Positions 5,376-11,475 of a stretch of DNA of 11,475 bases are shown piece by piece. The position numbers and the translations under genes were made by a program. The DNA lies in the NCBI GenBank assembly GCA_003551265.1, contig PUMG01000271.1:1-11475 (forward strand), read 5' to 3'. The first letter of the stretch is position 1, and every line of letters starts with the position of its first letter. Under the pieces are notes generated by a model, which saw only the letters and a program-made list of their open reading frames with translations, made no database searches and was not told where the DNA came from. The DNA comes from Halovenus sp. (lineage in GTDB: Archaea > Halobacteriota > Halobacteria > Halobacteriales > Haloarculaceae).

Positions 5376-6686
5376 TTACTTCCGGAGTCCGCGGATGTAG
5401 CGCCGGAGGTGGTCCGGGAGGTTCTCAGCGGCGGTGCCACCGATGCGTTCTCGAATGGTCCCGAGGAGACCCTGCGGAACGACCAGCACGAAGAAGATGA
5501 ACACGAGACCGAGGTACAACTCAGCCCGGCCAGCGAGCAACCCGTTGATGACGACCTGGAGCGTTAACTCCCCGACAATCTCGGCTTCGAGAACGCTGTC
5601 GGGGATGATTCCCTGGAGGTACCGGGCGAGTCCGTGGCTCTCCGTCGAGAGGAAATCATCGAGCATCTCGTGGAAGAGGTGGCCATACAGCGAGCCTGCG
5701 AGCGTTCCGAAACCGCCGATGATGGCCGCGAGCAGCGCATCTGCGGTGACAAACAGGTCGAAGGAGTTGTCTGGACTCGCACCGCGCCGATAGCCCGCAG
5801 CGAGCGCACCCGCGATGCCCGCGAAGAACGCACTGATGGAGAACGCGCCGAGTTTGTACCAGTAGGTGTTGTAACCGACTGCCTTCGCGCGCTCTTCGTT
5901 CTCGCGGATCGCGACCATCACTTTCCCGAACGGGGAGTGGATGATTCGCTGGAGAGCGAAGTAGCAGACGACGACCAGCAGTCCGATGGCGTAGAACGAA
6001 ACGGTCTCCTGTGCGATCTGTTCGGTCATCCCGAAGAGTCCGAAGAAGGAGTGGAAGCTGTCACCGACGAGTCGTCCAATGTGAACCTGGAGACCGTCGA
6101 CGTAGGGAACGCCCAGGCTGAATCCGGGACCGTGGGTGATTCCAGCCTCTGGGGCGGCCCCGAGGTAACTCCAGTCACGGATGAAGATGTTGGCGAGTTC
6201 GGCGAAGCCAAGCGTGAGCATCGCGAAGTAGACGCCGGTCAGTCTGAACGAAACAAGCCCCACGACGATGCCGGCACCCGTCGCAAAGAGTGCGCCGTAG
6301 AGGATGAGCAACAGATACGGCGTCTCATCGCTAAGGAACGGAACCAGCCCCGTCGCAGCCATGATGACGAAGTACGCACCGATGCCGTAGAACAGCGCGT
6401 GGCCGAACGAGAGGTAGCCCGTGTAGCCGCTGATGAAGTCGAAGCTCATCGCGAACAGGCCGATAACGACGACGAACACCATCGTCTCGACGTCCGGCAA
6501 GAACAGGTCGAACGTCGATCCGACGACAGGTGCCGTCGACAGGAACGAGTAGATGAACGGATACACCAGAAACGCTGCGATGACTGCAAGATGTACCCTG
6601 TGGTATCTGAAGTAACGGCTCAACAGACCATCGTCACGGTCTTCTCCGGCCTTCGCAACGTCCGTGCCCTCCTCGGCTTCCACCAC
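5376..6686 (-). CDS. livM: Branched-chain amino-acid-type ABC importer, permease LivM
   Basis: The 436-residue polytopic permease forms half of the channel of a HAAT-family importer. The LivM hallmark GYTGYLSFGHALFYGIGAY is at 87-105. The cytoplasmic coupling loop VAIRENEERAKAVGYNTYWY, which contacts the ATPases, is at 258-277. GGFGTLAGSLYG (324-335) and the C-terminal VVPQGLLG (402-409) are also typical. About 30-45 residues (340-388, including FLSTESHGLARYLQGIIPDS) lie between the last two blocks and look like an extension over the shortest family members. An acidic N-terminal tail (1-22) precedes the first membrane segment. The start is GTG 6686: no ATG lies between the LivH stop and here, although the frame stays open upstream without a good start codon. 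It is the last gene of the five-gene operon, 40 bases after LivH. Confidence 0.88.
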   Translation of the reverse strand: MVEAEEGTDVAKAGEDRDDGLLSRYFRYHRVHLAVIAAFLVYPFIYSFLSTAPVVGSTFDLFLPDVETMVFVVVIGLFAMSFDFISGYTGYLSFGHALFYGIGAYFVIMAATGLVPFLSDETPYLLLILYGALFATGAGIVVGLVSFRLTGVYFAMLTLGFAELANIFIRDWSYLGAAPEAGITHGPGFSLGVPYVDGLQVHIGRLVGDSFHSFFGLFGMTEQIAQETVSFYAIGLLVVVCYFALQRIIHSPFGKVMVAIRENEERAKAVGYNTYWYKLGAFSISAFFAGIAGALAAGYRRGASPDNSFDLFVTADALLAAIIGGFGTLAGSLYGHLFHEMLDDFLSTESHGLARYLQGIIPDSVLEAEIVGELTLQVVINGLLAGRAELYLGLVFIFFVLVVPQGLLGTIRERIGGTAAENLPDHLRRYIRGLRK

Positions 6687-6726
6687 GTCCGAAGTGGCGT
6701 CAGCGTCGGTGGGTGGGCTGTCGTCG

Positions 6727-7839
6727 CTAATGGCCCCCCACCTCCTCGATGCCGTAGAGACCCTGCGGCCTGACGATCAACACCACCACGAGCGCGAGGA
6801 ACATCGTCGCTTCCGGGAGGTTCGAACTCATCGGAATCGCCCACTCGCCCGGCAACACGGCCGAGACGAGGGCGAACTCGACGGCGTCGTAGTTCGGGAG
6901 CATCCACGTCGTGAAGCCGTCGATGAAACCCACGAGCACGCCCGCGACAACCGTTCCTTTGAACGTCCCGAGTCCGCCGATGATGACGATGACGAACGCG
7001 ATCAACAGCGCCTCGATGGTGAGTGGGACGCTCGCACCGAAGCGCGGGTCCCACATCAGGATGACACCAGCGAAGGCAGCGAGACCAGTTCCGACCCCGA
7101 AGACGAGCGTGAACGCCTGTCGGATGTCGATGCCGAGCGCCTGTGCCATCTCGCCGTCCTCGCTCCCGGCCCGGATGTACAGGCCGTAGCGTGTCCGGGT
7201 GAGGAACAGGTACACCCCGACGACGATGACTGCACCGACTGCAATCTCGAACAGCCAGATTCCCCTGATGGTGCTGCCGAAGACGTCGTAACGGGCGCTG
7301 AGAAACGCGGGAAGCGTATCGAACGGTCCCTCCCACCGCGAGCGAGGGGTGATTCCGCGCCACTCGACAACGATGCGTGCCGCCTCGTCGAGCACCAGCA
7401 CGATACCGAACGTGAGCAGAATCTGAAACAGCGGTGGCCGGTCGTACACCGGACGTATCAGTTTCTTCTCGATAGCACCGCCGACAACCGTCATCAGTGC
7501 AAGCACGAACGCCGCCGCGCCGAAGAAGATGACCAGCCGCGAGAGATCACCGGTCCCGGACGTGACGGCGACCACCATGATGACGCCACCGATGTACGCG
7601 CCATACATCGCGAACGAGCCGTGGGCGAAATTCAACACACCCATCAGCCCGAAAATCAGCGTCAGACCGACTGCGATGGTGATGTACAGCCCCGCCTTCG
7701 AGAGGCTGTCGAGGACGATGCGTGCCAGCGCACCAGGGTCCATCGCGTCTGTGAGTACTTCAGTAACGGGCGTCGAACTGAGCGGGACATCGAGTGCTGT
7801 GAGCGTGCCACCGCTCTGGAAGAAGAGTTCTACAATCAT
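6727..7839 (-). CDS. livH: Branched-chain amino-acid-type ABC importer, permease LivH
   Basis: The 370-residue permease pairs with LivM. The LivH signature GLTLIFGLMGVLNFAHGSFA is at 58-77. The coupling loop with RAGSEDGEMAQALGID is at 223-238, followed by the membrane helix FGVGTGLAAFAGVI (247-260). GGLGTFKGTVVAG (288-300) and the C-terminal RPQGLYG (357-363) complete the family pattern. Start ATG 7839 overlaps the LivF stop as ATGA, supporting translational coupling. Met33 (7743), which starts MDPGALARIV, fits the usual LivH N-terminus and is an alternative. It carries about 25 residues more than short bacterial homologues between TM segments (about 160-190). The transported substrate cannot be read from the sequence; the family covers branched-chain amino acids, other amino acids, amides, urea and small carboxylates. 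Confidence 0.9.
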   Translation of the reverse strand: MIVELFFQSGGTLTALDVPLSSTPVTEVLTDAMDPGALARIVLDSLSKAGLYITIAVGLTLIFGLMGVLNFAHGSFAMYGAYIGGVIMVVAVTSGTGDLSRLVIFFGAAAFVLALMTVVGGAIEKKLIRPVYDRPPLFQILLTFGIVLVLDEAARIVVEWRGITPRSRWEGPFDTLPAFLSARYDVFGSTIRGIWLFEIAVGAVIVVGVYLFLTRTRYGLYIRAGSEDGEMAQALGIDIRQAFTLVFGVGTGLAAFAGVILMWDPRFGASVPLTIEALLIAFVIVIIGGLGTFKGTVVAGVLVGFIDGFTTWMLPNYDAVEFALVSAVLPGEWAIPMSSNLPEATMFLALVVVLIVRPQGLYGIEEVGGH

Positions 7840-8531
7840 GCTGAGAGGTACCTCTGGATGAACTCGTCGTCGGCAGAGACATCGTCGCTCTGGCCGCTCT
7901 CGACGACCTGTCCGTGGTCGAGCAGATAGAACCGGTCGGTCAGGTCCATCGCCATCTCGAAGTTCTGTTCGACCAGCAACATCGTCGTCTCCGCTCTGAG
8001 CGCTTCGAGCGCCTCGCTGACCTGCTCGACGATGAGCGGTGCGAGTCCCTCACTCGGTTCGTCTATCAACAGCAGGTCGTTCTGACCGACGAGACCGCGA
8101 GCGATGGCAAGCATCTGTTGCTGGCCGCCACTGAGGGTGCCCGCATCCTTGTCGCGGAACTGCTCCAGGTCGGGAAACGTCTCGTAGGCGAGGTCGTACG
8201 CTGCGTCGAGGTCTGCCTCCGGCGGCGTCGACACCTCGATGTTCTCGTCGACTGTGAGGTGTGCGAACATCCGTCGCTCCTCGGGGACCCAGCCGACGCC
8301 TCGCTGGGCAACCTCGAACGTCTCCATCCCTGTGATGTCCTCGCCACGGAACGTGATACTCCCCTCCGTTGGCGGTGTCAGCTGCAGAATCGAGCGCAGC
8401 GTCGTCGTCTTGCCCACGCCGTTACGGCCGATGAGCGCGACGCTCTCGCCTTCTTCGACCGCGAGCGAGACACCTTCGAGAATGTGGCTCTGGCCGTAGT
8501 AGGTGTCGATATTCTCGACTTCCAGCATCAT
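7836..8531 (-). CDS. livF: Branched-chain amino-acid-type ABC importer, ATPase LivF
   Basis: The 231-residue nucleotide-binding subunit is on the cytoplasmic side of the importer. Walker A GRNGVGKTT is at 35-43, the LivF-specific VPEERRMFAHLTVDENI at 82-98 in the Q-loop region, the ABC signature LSGGQQQ at 133-139, Walker B LLLIDEP at 153-159 and D-loop SEGLAPL at 160-166. The switch histidine is replaced by glutamine (VEQN, about 193-196), which is normal for LivF. Length is typical. It starts at ATG 8531, overlapping the LivG stop as ATGA; a second ATG follows at once (8528). A GGAGG stands about 12 bases before the ATG, slightly far for a ribosome-binding site. It ends in an ATGA overlap with LivH. 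Confidence 0.92.
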   Translation of the reverse strand: MMLEVENIDTYYGQSHILEGVSLAVEEGESVALIGRNGVGKTTTLRSILQLTPPTEGSITFRGEDITGMETFEVAQRGVGWVPEERRMFAHLTVDENIEVSTPPEADLDAAYDLAYETFPDLEQFRDKDAGTLSGGQQQMLAIARGLVGQNDLLLIDEPSEGLAPLIVEQVSEALEALRAETTMLLVEQNFEMAMDLTDRFYLLDHGQVVESGQSDDVSADDEFIQRYLSA

Positions 8532-9352
8532 GCTGCTGTCGTCCCTCCGTCGGTCGATTGACTGGTATCTGCACCATCTTTGTCGCCTGTCTCTTCGTCA
8601 CTCTCGTATCCACCCAGATACGCTCGCTGGACGGCGTCACTGTCCCTGATAGCGGCGGGTTCGTCGTCGGCGATGAGGCTTCCCTGATGCAACACGGCAA
8701 TCCGGTCGCTGAGACCCATCACGACGTCCATATTGTGTTCGACCAGCAACACCGCGTGGTCGGCCGCGACGTTCTCGATGAGGTCGATAATCTGCCCGAT
8801 GCCGTCACTGGAGACGCCTGCTGTCGGTTCGTCGAGCAACAGGATGTCGGGGTCACCCGCCAGCGCGATTGCGATTTCGAGATTGCGCTTTTGCCCGTGT
8901 GAGAGGTTCTCGGCGGCGTCGTCTGCGTACTGTTCGAGTCCGACGCGGTCGAGTATCTCGTGTGCCTCTTCGAGGTACTCCTCGAAACTCCCGGCGTTCC
9001 GGTGGAGTTTCCACGAATCGCCACCGCCGTGGGCCTGTGCCGCCACACGGACGTTTTCGAGCACGGTCAACATCGGAAAAATGTTTGTAATCTGGTACGA
9101 GCGGTGGATGCCACCGAGCGTCGTCTCGTAGGGAGACTCGTCGGTGATGTCGACCCAGTCGCCATCTCGTCTCATCTCGATCGTCCCGTCTGTCGGTGTC
9201 AGCGAGCCGGTCAGGAGGTTGAAAAACGTCGTCTTTCCGGCCCCATTGGGACCGATGAGCGAGCACAGCTCGTCCGCTTCGAGCCGGAAATCGACGCTGT
9301 CGACCGCCGTCAGCCCACCGAACTGTTTCGTCAAGCCCTTGGTTTGAAGCAT
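8528..9352 (-). CDS. livG: Branched-chain amino-acid-type ABC importer, ATPase LivG
   Basis: The 274-residue ATPase partner of LivF has Walker A GPNGAGKTT at 34-42, Q-loop Gln87 in RSYQITNIFPMLTVLENV (typical of LivG), signature LSHGQKRNLEIA at 150-161, Walker B ILLLDEPTAG at 170-179 and switch His206 in LLVEHNMDVVM. The last about 27 residues (248-274) are an acidic, Thr/Ser/Gly-rich tail after the conserved C-terminal AYLGG and look like a haloarchaeal extension without catalytic motifs. The gene starts 20 bases after the binding-protein stop and overlaps LivF by ATGA, so it is the second gene of the operon. No clear Shine-Dalgarno sequence precedes ATG 9352. Confidence 0.92.
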   Translation of the reverse strand: MLQTKGLTKQFGGLTAVDSVDFRLEADELCSLIGPNGAGKTTFFNLLTGSLTPTDGTIEMRRDGDWVDITDESPYETTLGGIHRSYQITNIFPMLTVLENVRVAAQAHGGGDSWKLHRNAGSFEEYLEEAHEILDRVGLEQYADDAAENLSHGQKRNLEIAIALAGDPDILLLDEPTAGVSSDGIGQIIDLIENVAADHAVLLVEHNMDVVMGLSDRIAVLHQGSLIADDEPAAIRDSDAVQRAYLGGYESDEETGDKDGADTSQSTDGGTTAA

Positions 9353-9372
9353 AGCTAGCGAGATGAGGCTGT

Positions 9373-10737
9373 TCAGGAGAGGTCACACGTCAGGTCGGGG
9401 TTGTCGGGGTCCGGCTCCATCCGTTCTTTGTCGTAGGTCTGAAGCGGTTCGTCCGGCATAATCAGTGCGGGCCAGGTTTCGGCCCACTCCTCGGTCGTCG
9501 GTATCGGGTTTGCGACCGTCATCGGCGACGTCGCCTGGTTGTTTCGCTCCTGGAACTCGTACTCGTCGGTTCCTTTCGGCGTGTCGGTGACCGTCATCCC
9601 ACGGAGTGCGTCGGCGATGTTGTCGGGGTCAGTCGAACCGGCCTCCTCAGTCGCCTGCACGATGGCAGATGCTGCCGCGAACGACCCGGAGGTGAACAGG
9701 TCCGGCACGATTCCGTAGCCCTCGGTGTACATGTCGATGAACGCGTCGTTGATCTCGTTGTCGTACTGCGTCCAGTGATAGCGGGTCATCAGCGGGCCGA
9801 TTTGGGCCTCCTCGATGTCCTCGGCGGTGAAGCCCTCGCCGAGTGCACCCTGGATGACCTCGCCGAGCGGTCCGTTCGTGACCAGCGTTGCGAACGCGCC
9901 GAGGATACGGACATCACGCGGGATACCGGCTTCGAGGAACGCTGGCAGGGTCAAAAACGTGAACCCACCGAGGACGCCGTCTGCGCCCGAGGCCTCTATC
10001 GAGTCGTAGATGCCGTCCCACTCGGCGTGTCCTGCGGGAACGAACTCCTCGCCGACGATTTCGATGCCTTCCTCTTCGAACACACGCGACCACTGGGCGA
10101 CGACCGACCGGCCGAACGCCGTCTCTGCTCCCGTCATGTACACCGTCTGAACGTCCGTCTCCTGTGCGACGTAACGTGCGCCGCTTTCGGCGTCGAAGGC
10201 GGCGTTCTCGTGGGCGCGAAACACCATCTCGTGACAGTTCTCATCCGAGTCCGTGATGTCGGCATCGGCCGCTGGTCCGAACATCGACAGGGTGTTCGTT
10301 GGTTGAGAGACGGTTCCGATGACCTGTCGGGCCGAGTCCGACGACGAGGTTCCATACAGGATGTCGATGCCGTCGTCGACGAGGTCCTCTGCGACCGACT
10401 GCGCCTGGTCGGGTACGAACTCGGTGTCCTCGAACCGAAGTTCGTACGTCACGTCGCCGATTGTCACTTCCTCTTCACCGGGGGAGTCGACGACGAGAAT
10501 GTCGTCGTCTGCTTTGTACGCCAGCCCTGCGAGAAACCCACCCCAGCCCTGCTCGCCGTAGTATTCGAGGTCACCCGACATCGGCTGAATGATGCCGATG
10601 GAGACCGTTCCCTCCGGGTCGTCGTCTGTGACACCGTCGTCCGCGTCGTCGTCTCCGATACAGCCAGCGAGTGCAAGCGCTCCTGACGCCCCGATTGTTC
10701 CGAGCACGCGACGCCGCGATACGTTGTTCTGACTCAT
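9373..10737 (-). CDS. Branched-chain amino-acid-type ABC importer, Tat-exported substrate-binding lipoprotein (Peripla_BP_6/LivK-like)
   Basis: The 454-residue protein has a twin-arginine signal (SRRRVLGTIG, 7-16), a hydrophobic segment and the lipobox LAGC with Cys26 as the predicted lipidation site. This is the usual haloarchaeal route for a cell-surface anchored binding protein exported folded. An acidic linker (29-43) follows, then the type I periplasmic-binding fold: TVSIGIIQPMSGDLEYYGEQ (44-63), YELRFEDTEF (98-107), a GTSSSDSARQV block (129-139), VQTVYMTGAETAFGRS (196-211) and GADGVLGGF (251-259). It captures substrate for LivHMGF, which lie directly downstream. The ligand is unknown; Asp/Glu-rich surroundings give no clue. 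As first gene it probably carries the operon promoter. Two further cysteines (168 and 451) are present. The start is firm because the Tat motif is at the usual distance and a TATA element lies about 30 bases upstream. Confidence 0.9.
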   Translation of the reverse strand: MSQNNVSRRRVLGTIGASGALALAGCIGDDDADDGVTDDDPEGTVSIGIIQPMSGDLEYYGEQGWGGFLAGLAYKADDDILVVDSPGEEEVTIGDVTYELRFEDTEFVPDQAQSVAEDLVDDGIDILYGTSSSDSARQVIGTVSQPTNTLSMFGPAADADITDSDENCHEMVFRAHENAAFDAESGARYVAQETDVQTVYMTGAETAFGRSVVAQWSRVFEEEGIEIVGEEFVPAGHAEWDGIYDSIEASGADGVLGGFTFLTLPAFLEAGIPRDVRILGAFATLVTNGPLGEVIQGALGEGFTAEDIEEAQIGPLMTRYHWTQYDNEINDAFIDMYTEGYGIVPDLFTSGSFAAASAIVQATEEAGSTDPDNIADALRGMTVTDTPKGTDEYEFQERNNQATSPMTVANPIPTTEEWAETWPALIMPDEPLQTYDKERMEPDPDNPDLTCDLS

Positions 10738-10749
10738 ACTGTATGATAC
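10734..10749. promoter_or_regulatory. Overlapping inverted repeats at the start of the importer operon
   Basis: TCATAC-T-GTATGA (10734-10746) is a perfect inverted repeat that covers the ATG of the binding-protein gene and the expected transcript start. GTAT-G-ATAC (10741-10749) is a second, overlapping one. A repressor bound here would block initiation. Arms are only 4-6 bases, so this is a candidate operator only. Confidence 0.35.
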
Positions 10750-10762
10750 ACGACTGCTAGGT

Positions 10763-10770
10763 CGATAAAA
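10763..10770 (-). promoter_or_regulatory. TATA box of the importer operon
   Basis: On the minus strand TTTTATCG is centred about 30 bases before ATG 10737, so the transcript would start within a few bases of the ATG, giving a leaderless or nearly leaderless message. It lies within the 92-base divergent intergenic region shared with the GNAT gene. Confidence 0.6.
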
Positions 10771-10777
10771 GGGGAAG

Positions 10778-10784
10778 TTTATAT
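10778..10784 (+). promoter_or_regulatory. TATA box of the GNAT gene
   Basis: TTTATAT on the plus strand predicts a transcript start near 10808, about 20 bases before ATG 10830. It argues against the in-frame GTG at 10794, which would lie upstream of the transcript start. It is only 7 bases from the divergent importer TATA box, so the two promoters may compete. Confidence 0.55.
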
Positions 10785-10829
10785 GTTAACCTCGTGGCCA
10801 CAGTGATAAACCACCGCAACATACGGGGG

Positions 10830-11456
10830 ATGGAACTGAGGCTACTGGAGACCGTATTGTGGGATATGAGCGCGGACAATGCCACGTGTTCGGTCTGGAA
10901 TCCGTCGTCGTGTGTCGGGACCGACGGCTGCCCACCCCGCTGTCCACGGTTCATCGACAGACACGGCGAGCCGATACACGTCAGACCGATGCGTGATGCA
11001 GACCGCGACTCGCTCATCTCGTTCTACGAGGGCTATCCGTCTGCCCACCGGTCGATGCTGCTTCCACCACCGACTCGTGGACCGCTCGTCGCCTGGCTCG
11101 ACAGACTGCTCGAACGCGCCCGAAACTTCGTCGCCTTCCACTGGGACCGAGTCATCGGACACGTGCTGTACTCTCCTGCGGACGCCGAGGAATCGGAGTT
11201 GCTCGTGTTCGTTCACCCCGACTACCACAGCAGGGGAATCGGAACGGAACTCTGCCGACAGGCGATTGCACACGCCGGAAGCGACGGCCACGAGGCGATA
11301 CGGCTTCACGTCGAGCGCGGACACACCACCGCAATCCGCGTCTACGGCCGCCTCGGCTTCCGGACGGTCGCAGACCACGGGGACAACTTCGAGATGCGAC
11401 TCGACCTCGAAGAACCGCTCCTCGAGCAGGTTCAGGCCCCGCCCGCCCAGCGGTAG
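10830..11456 (+). CDS. GNAT-family N-acetyltransferase with N-terminal four-cysteine cluster
   Basis: The 208-residue protein has a GNAT domain at about 48-195. It starts HVRPMRDADRDSLISFYEGY (50-69), continues through VAFHWDRVIGHVLYSP (101-116), has acetyl-CoA-binding motif A ELLVFVHPDYHSRGIGTELC (123-142, with RGIG as the pyrophosphate loop) and motif B HTTAIRVYGRLGF (165-177). It would transfer an acetyl group to an amine; the acceptor is unknown. Before the domain lies a cluster C20-X7-C28-X5-C34-X3-C38, unusual in a haloarchaeal cytoplasmic enzyme and possibly a metal site. ATG 10830 is chosen from the TATA position; GTG 10794 and ATG 10866 are alternatives, and all three keep the cysteines. 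It is divergent from the importer operon. The gene ends 19 bases before the window edge. Confidence 0.82.
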   Translation: MELRLLETVLWDMSADNATCSVWNPSSCVGTDGCPPRCPRFIDRHGEPIHVRPMRDADRDSLISFYEGYPSAHRSMLLPPPTRGPLVAWLDRLLERARNFVAFHWDRVIGHVLYSPADAEESELLVFVHPDYHSRGIGTELCRQAIAHAGSDGHEAIRLHVERGHTTAIRVYGRLGFRTVADHGDNFEMRLDLEEPLLEQVQAPPAQR

Positions 11457-11475
11457 TGCCGAACGGCAATATTCA

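Noticed and set aside
5634..6773. Long plus-strand open frame of 379 codons
   Set aside because: It lies entirely antisense to LivM and its translation is Glu/Asp/Arg-rich without any domain; it is a typical GC-rich antisense shadow.
6664..7929. Long plus-strand open frame of 421 codons
   Set aside because: It is antisense to LivH and the LivF end, with a His/Arg/Asp-rich composition and no family resemblance, while the minus-strand reading gives clear permease motifs.
10794..10829. GTG start for the GNAT gene
   Set aside because: It is only 10 bases after the TATA box, upstream of the expected transcript start; ATG 10830 fits better.
1..11475. CRISPR array, defence island, prophage or complete insertion sequence
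   Set aside because: I found no regularly spaced repeats, no Cas, phage or transposase proteins, and no terminal inverted repeats with target duplications. The only mobile hints are the orphan hairpin and the tRNA-end resemblance reported above.

Overview
The window comes from a haloarchaeon (class Halobacteria). The DNA is GC-rich, the predicted proteins are strongly acidic, and genes are packed head to tail with ATGA stop/start overlaps. The solute-binding protein carries a twin-arginine signal plus lipobox, several promoters sit about 27-30 bases before the start codon as in leaderless archaeal transcripts, and the tRNA lacks an encoded CCA. I cannot name the genus.

Layout. (1) 1-2699, plus strand: the 3' part of an archaeal type II secretion/type IV pilus inner-membrane platform gene (GspF/PilC/TadC-like), overlapped by four bases with a gene for a membrane-anchored, pilin-like surface protein that contains a Big-1-type Ig domain. 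(2) 2700-4035: a small accessory stretch holding a GCGAGC-rich spacer, a two-gene toxin-antitoxin module (TumE/DUF6516-like toxin, then an HVO_A0114-like winged-helix antitoxin), a strong orphan hairpin, and a tRNA-Pro(GGG) gene on the minus strand. (3) 4040-5333: a small HTH/zinc-ribbon regulator (minus) divergent from a DapA-superfamily class I aldolase/lyase (plus). (4) 5376-10737, minus strand: a complete five-gene ABC importer of the branched-chain amino-acid (HAAT/Liv) type, in the order binding lipoprotein, LivG, LivF, LivH, LivM. (5) 10830-11456, plus strand: a GNAT acetyltransferase with an N-terminal four-cysteine cluster, divergent from the importer.

How the parts work together. 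The importer is self-contained: a Tat-exported lipoprotein binds substrate outside the cell, LivH/LivM form the channel and LivG/LivF hydrolyse ATP. The aldolase gene converges on it across a bidirectional terminator-like palindrome, so the two are neighbours but not one operon. The toxin-antitoxin pair has an obvious candidate operator, a perfect GTTGTCC-N5-GGACAAC inverted repeat with an extra upstream half-site. The first two genes probably belong to a pilus/secretion operon that begins outside the window.

Most of the window is ordinary haloarchaeal core sequence. The parts most worth a second look are the toxin-antitoxin/tRNA-Pro interval with its operator and orphan hairpin, the Ig-domain pilin-like protein, the aldolase with non-canonical active-site residues, and the cysteine-cluster GNAT protein.
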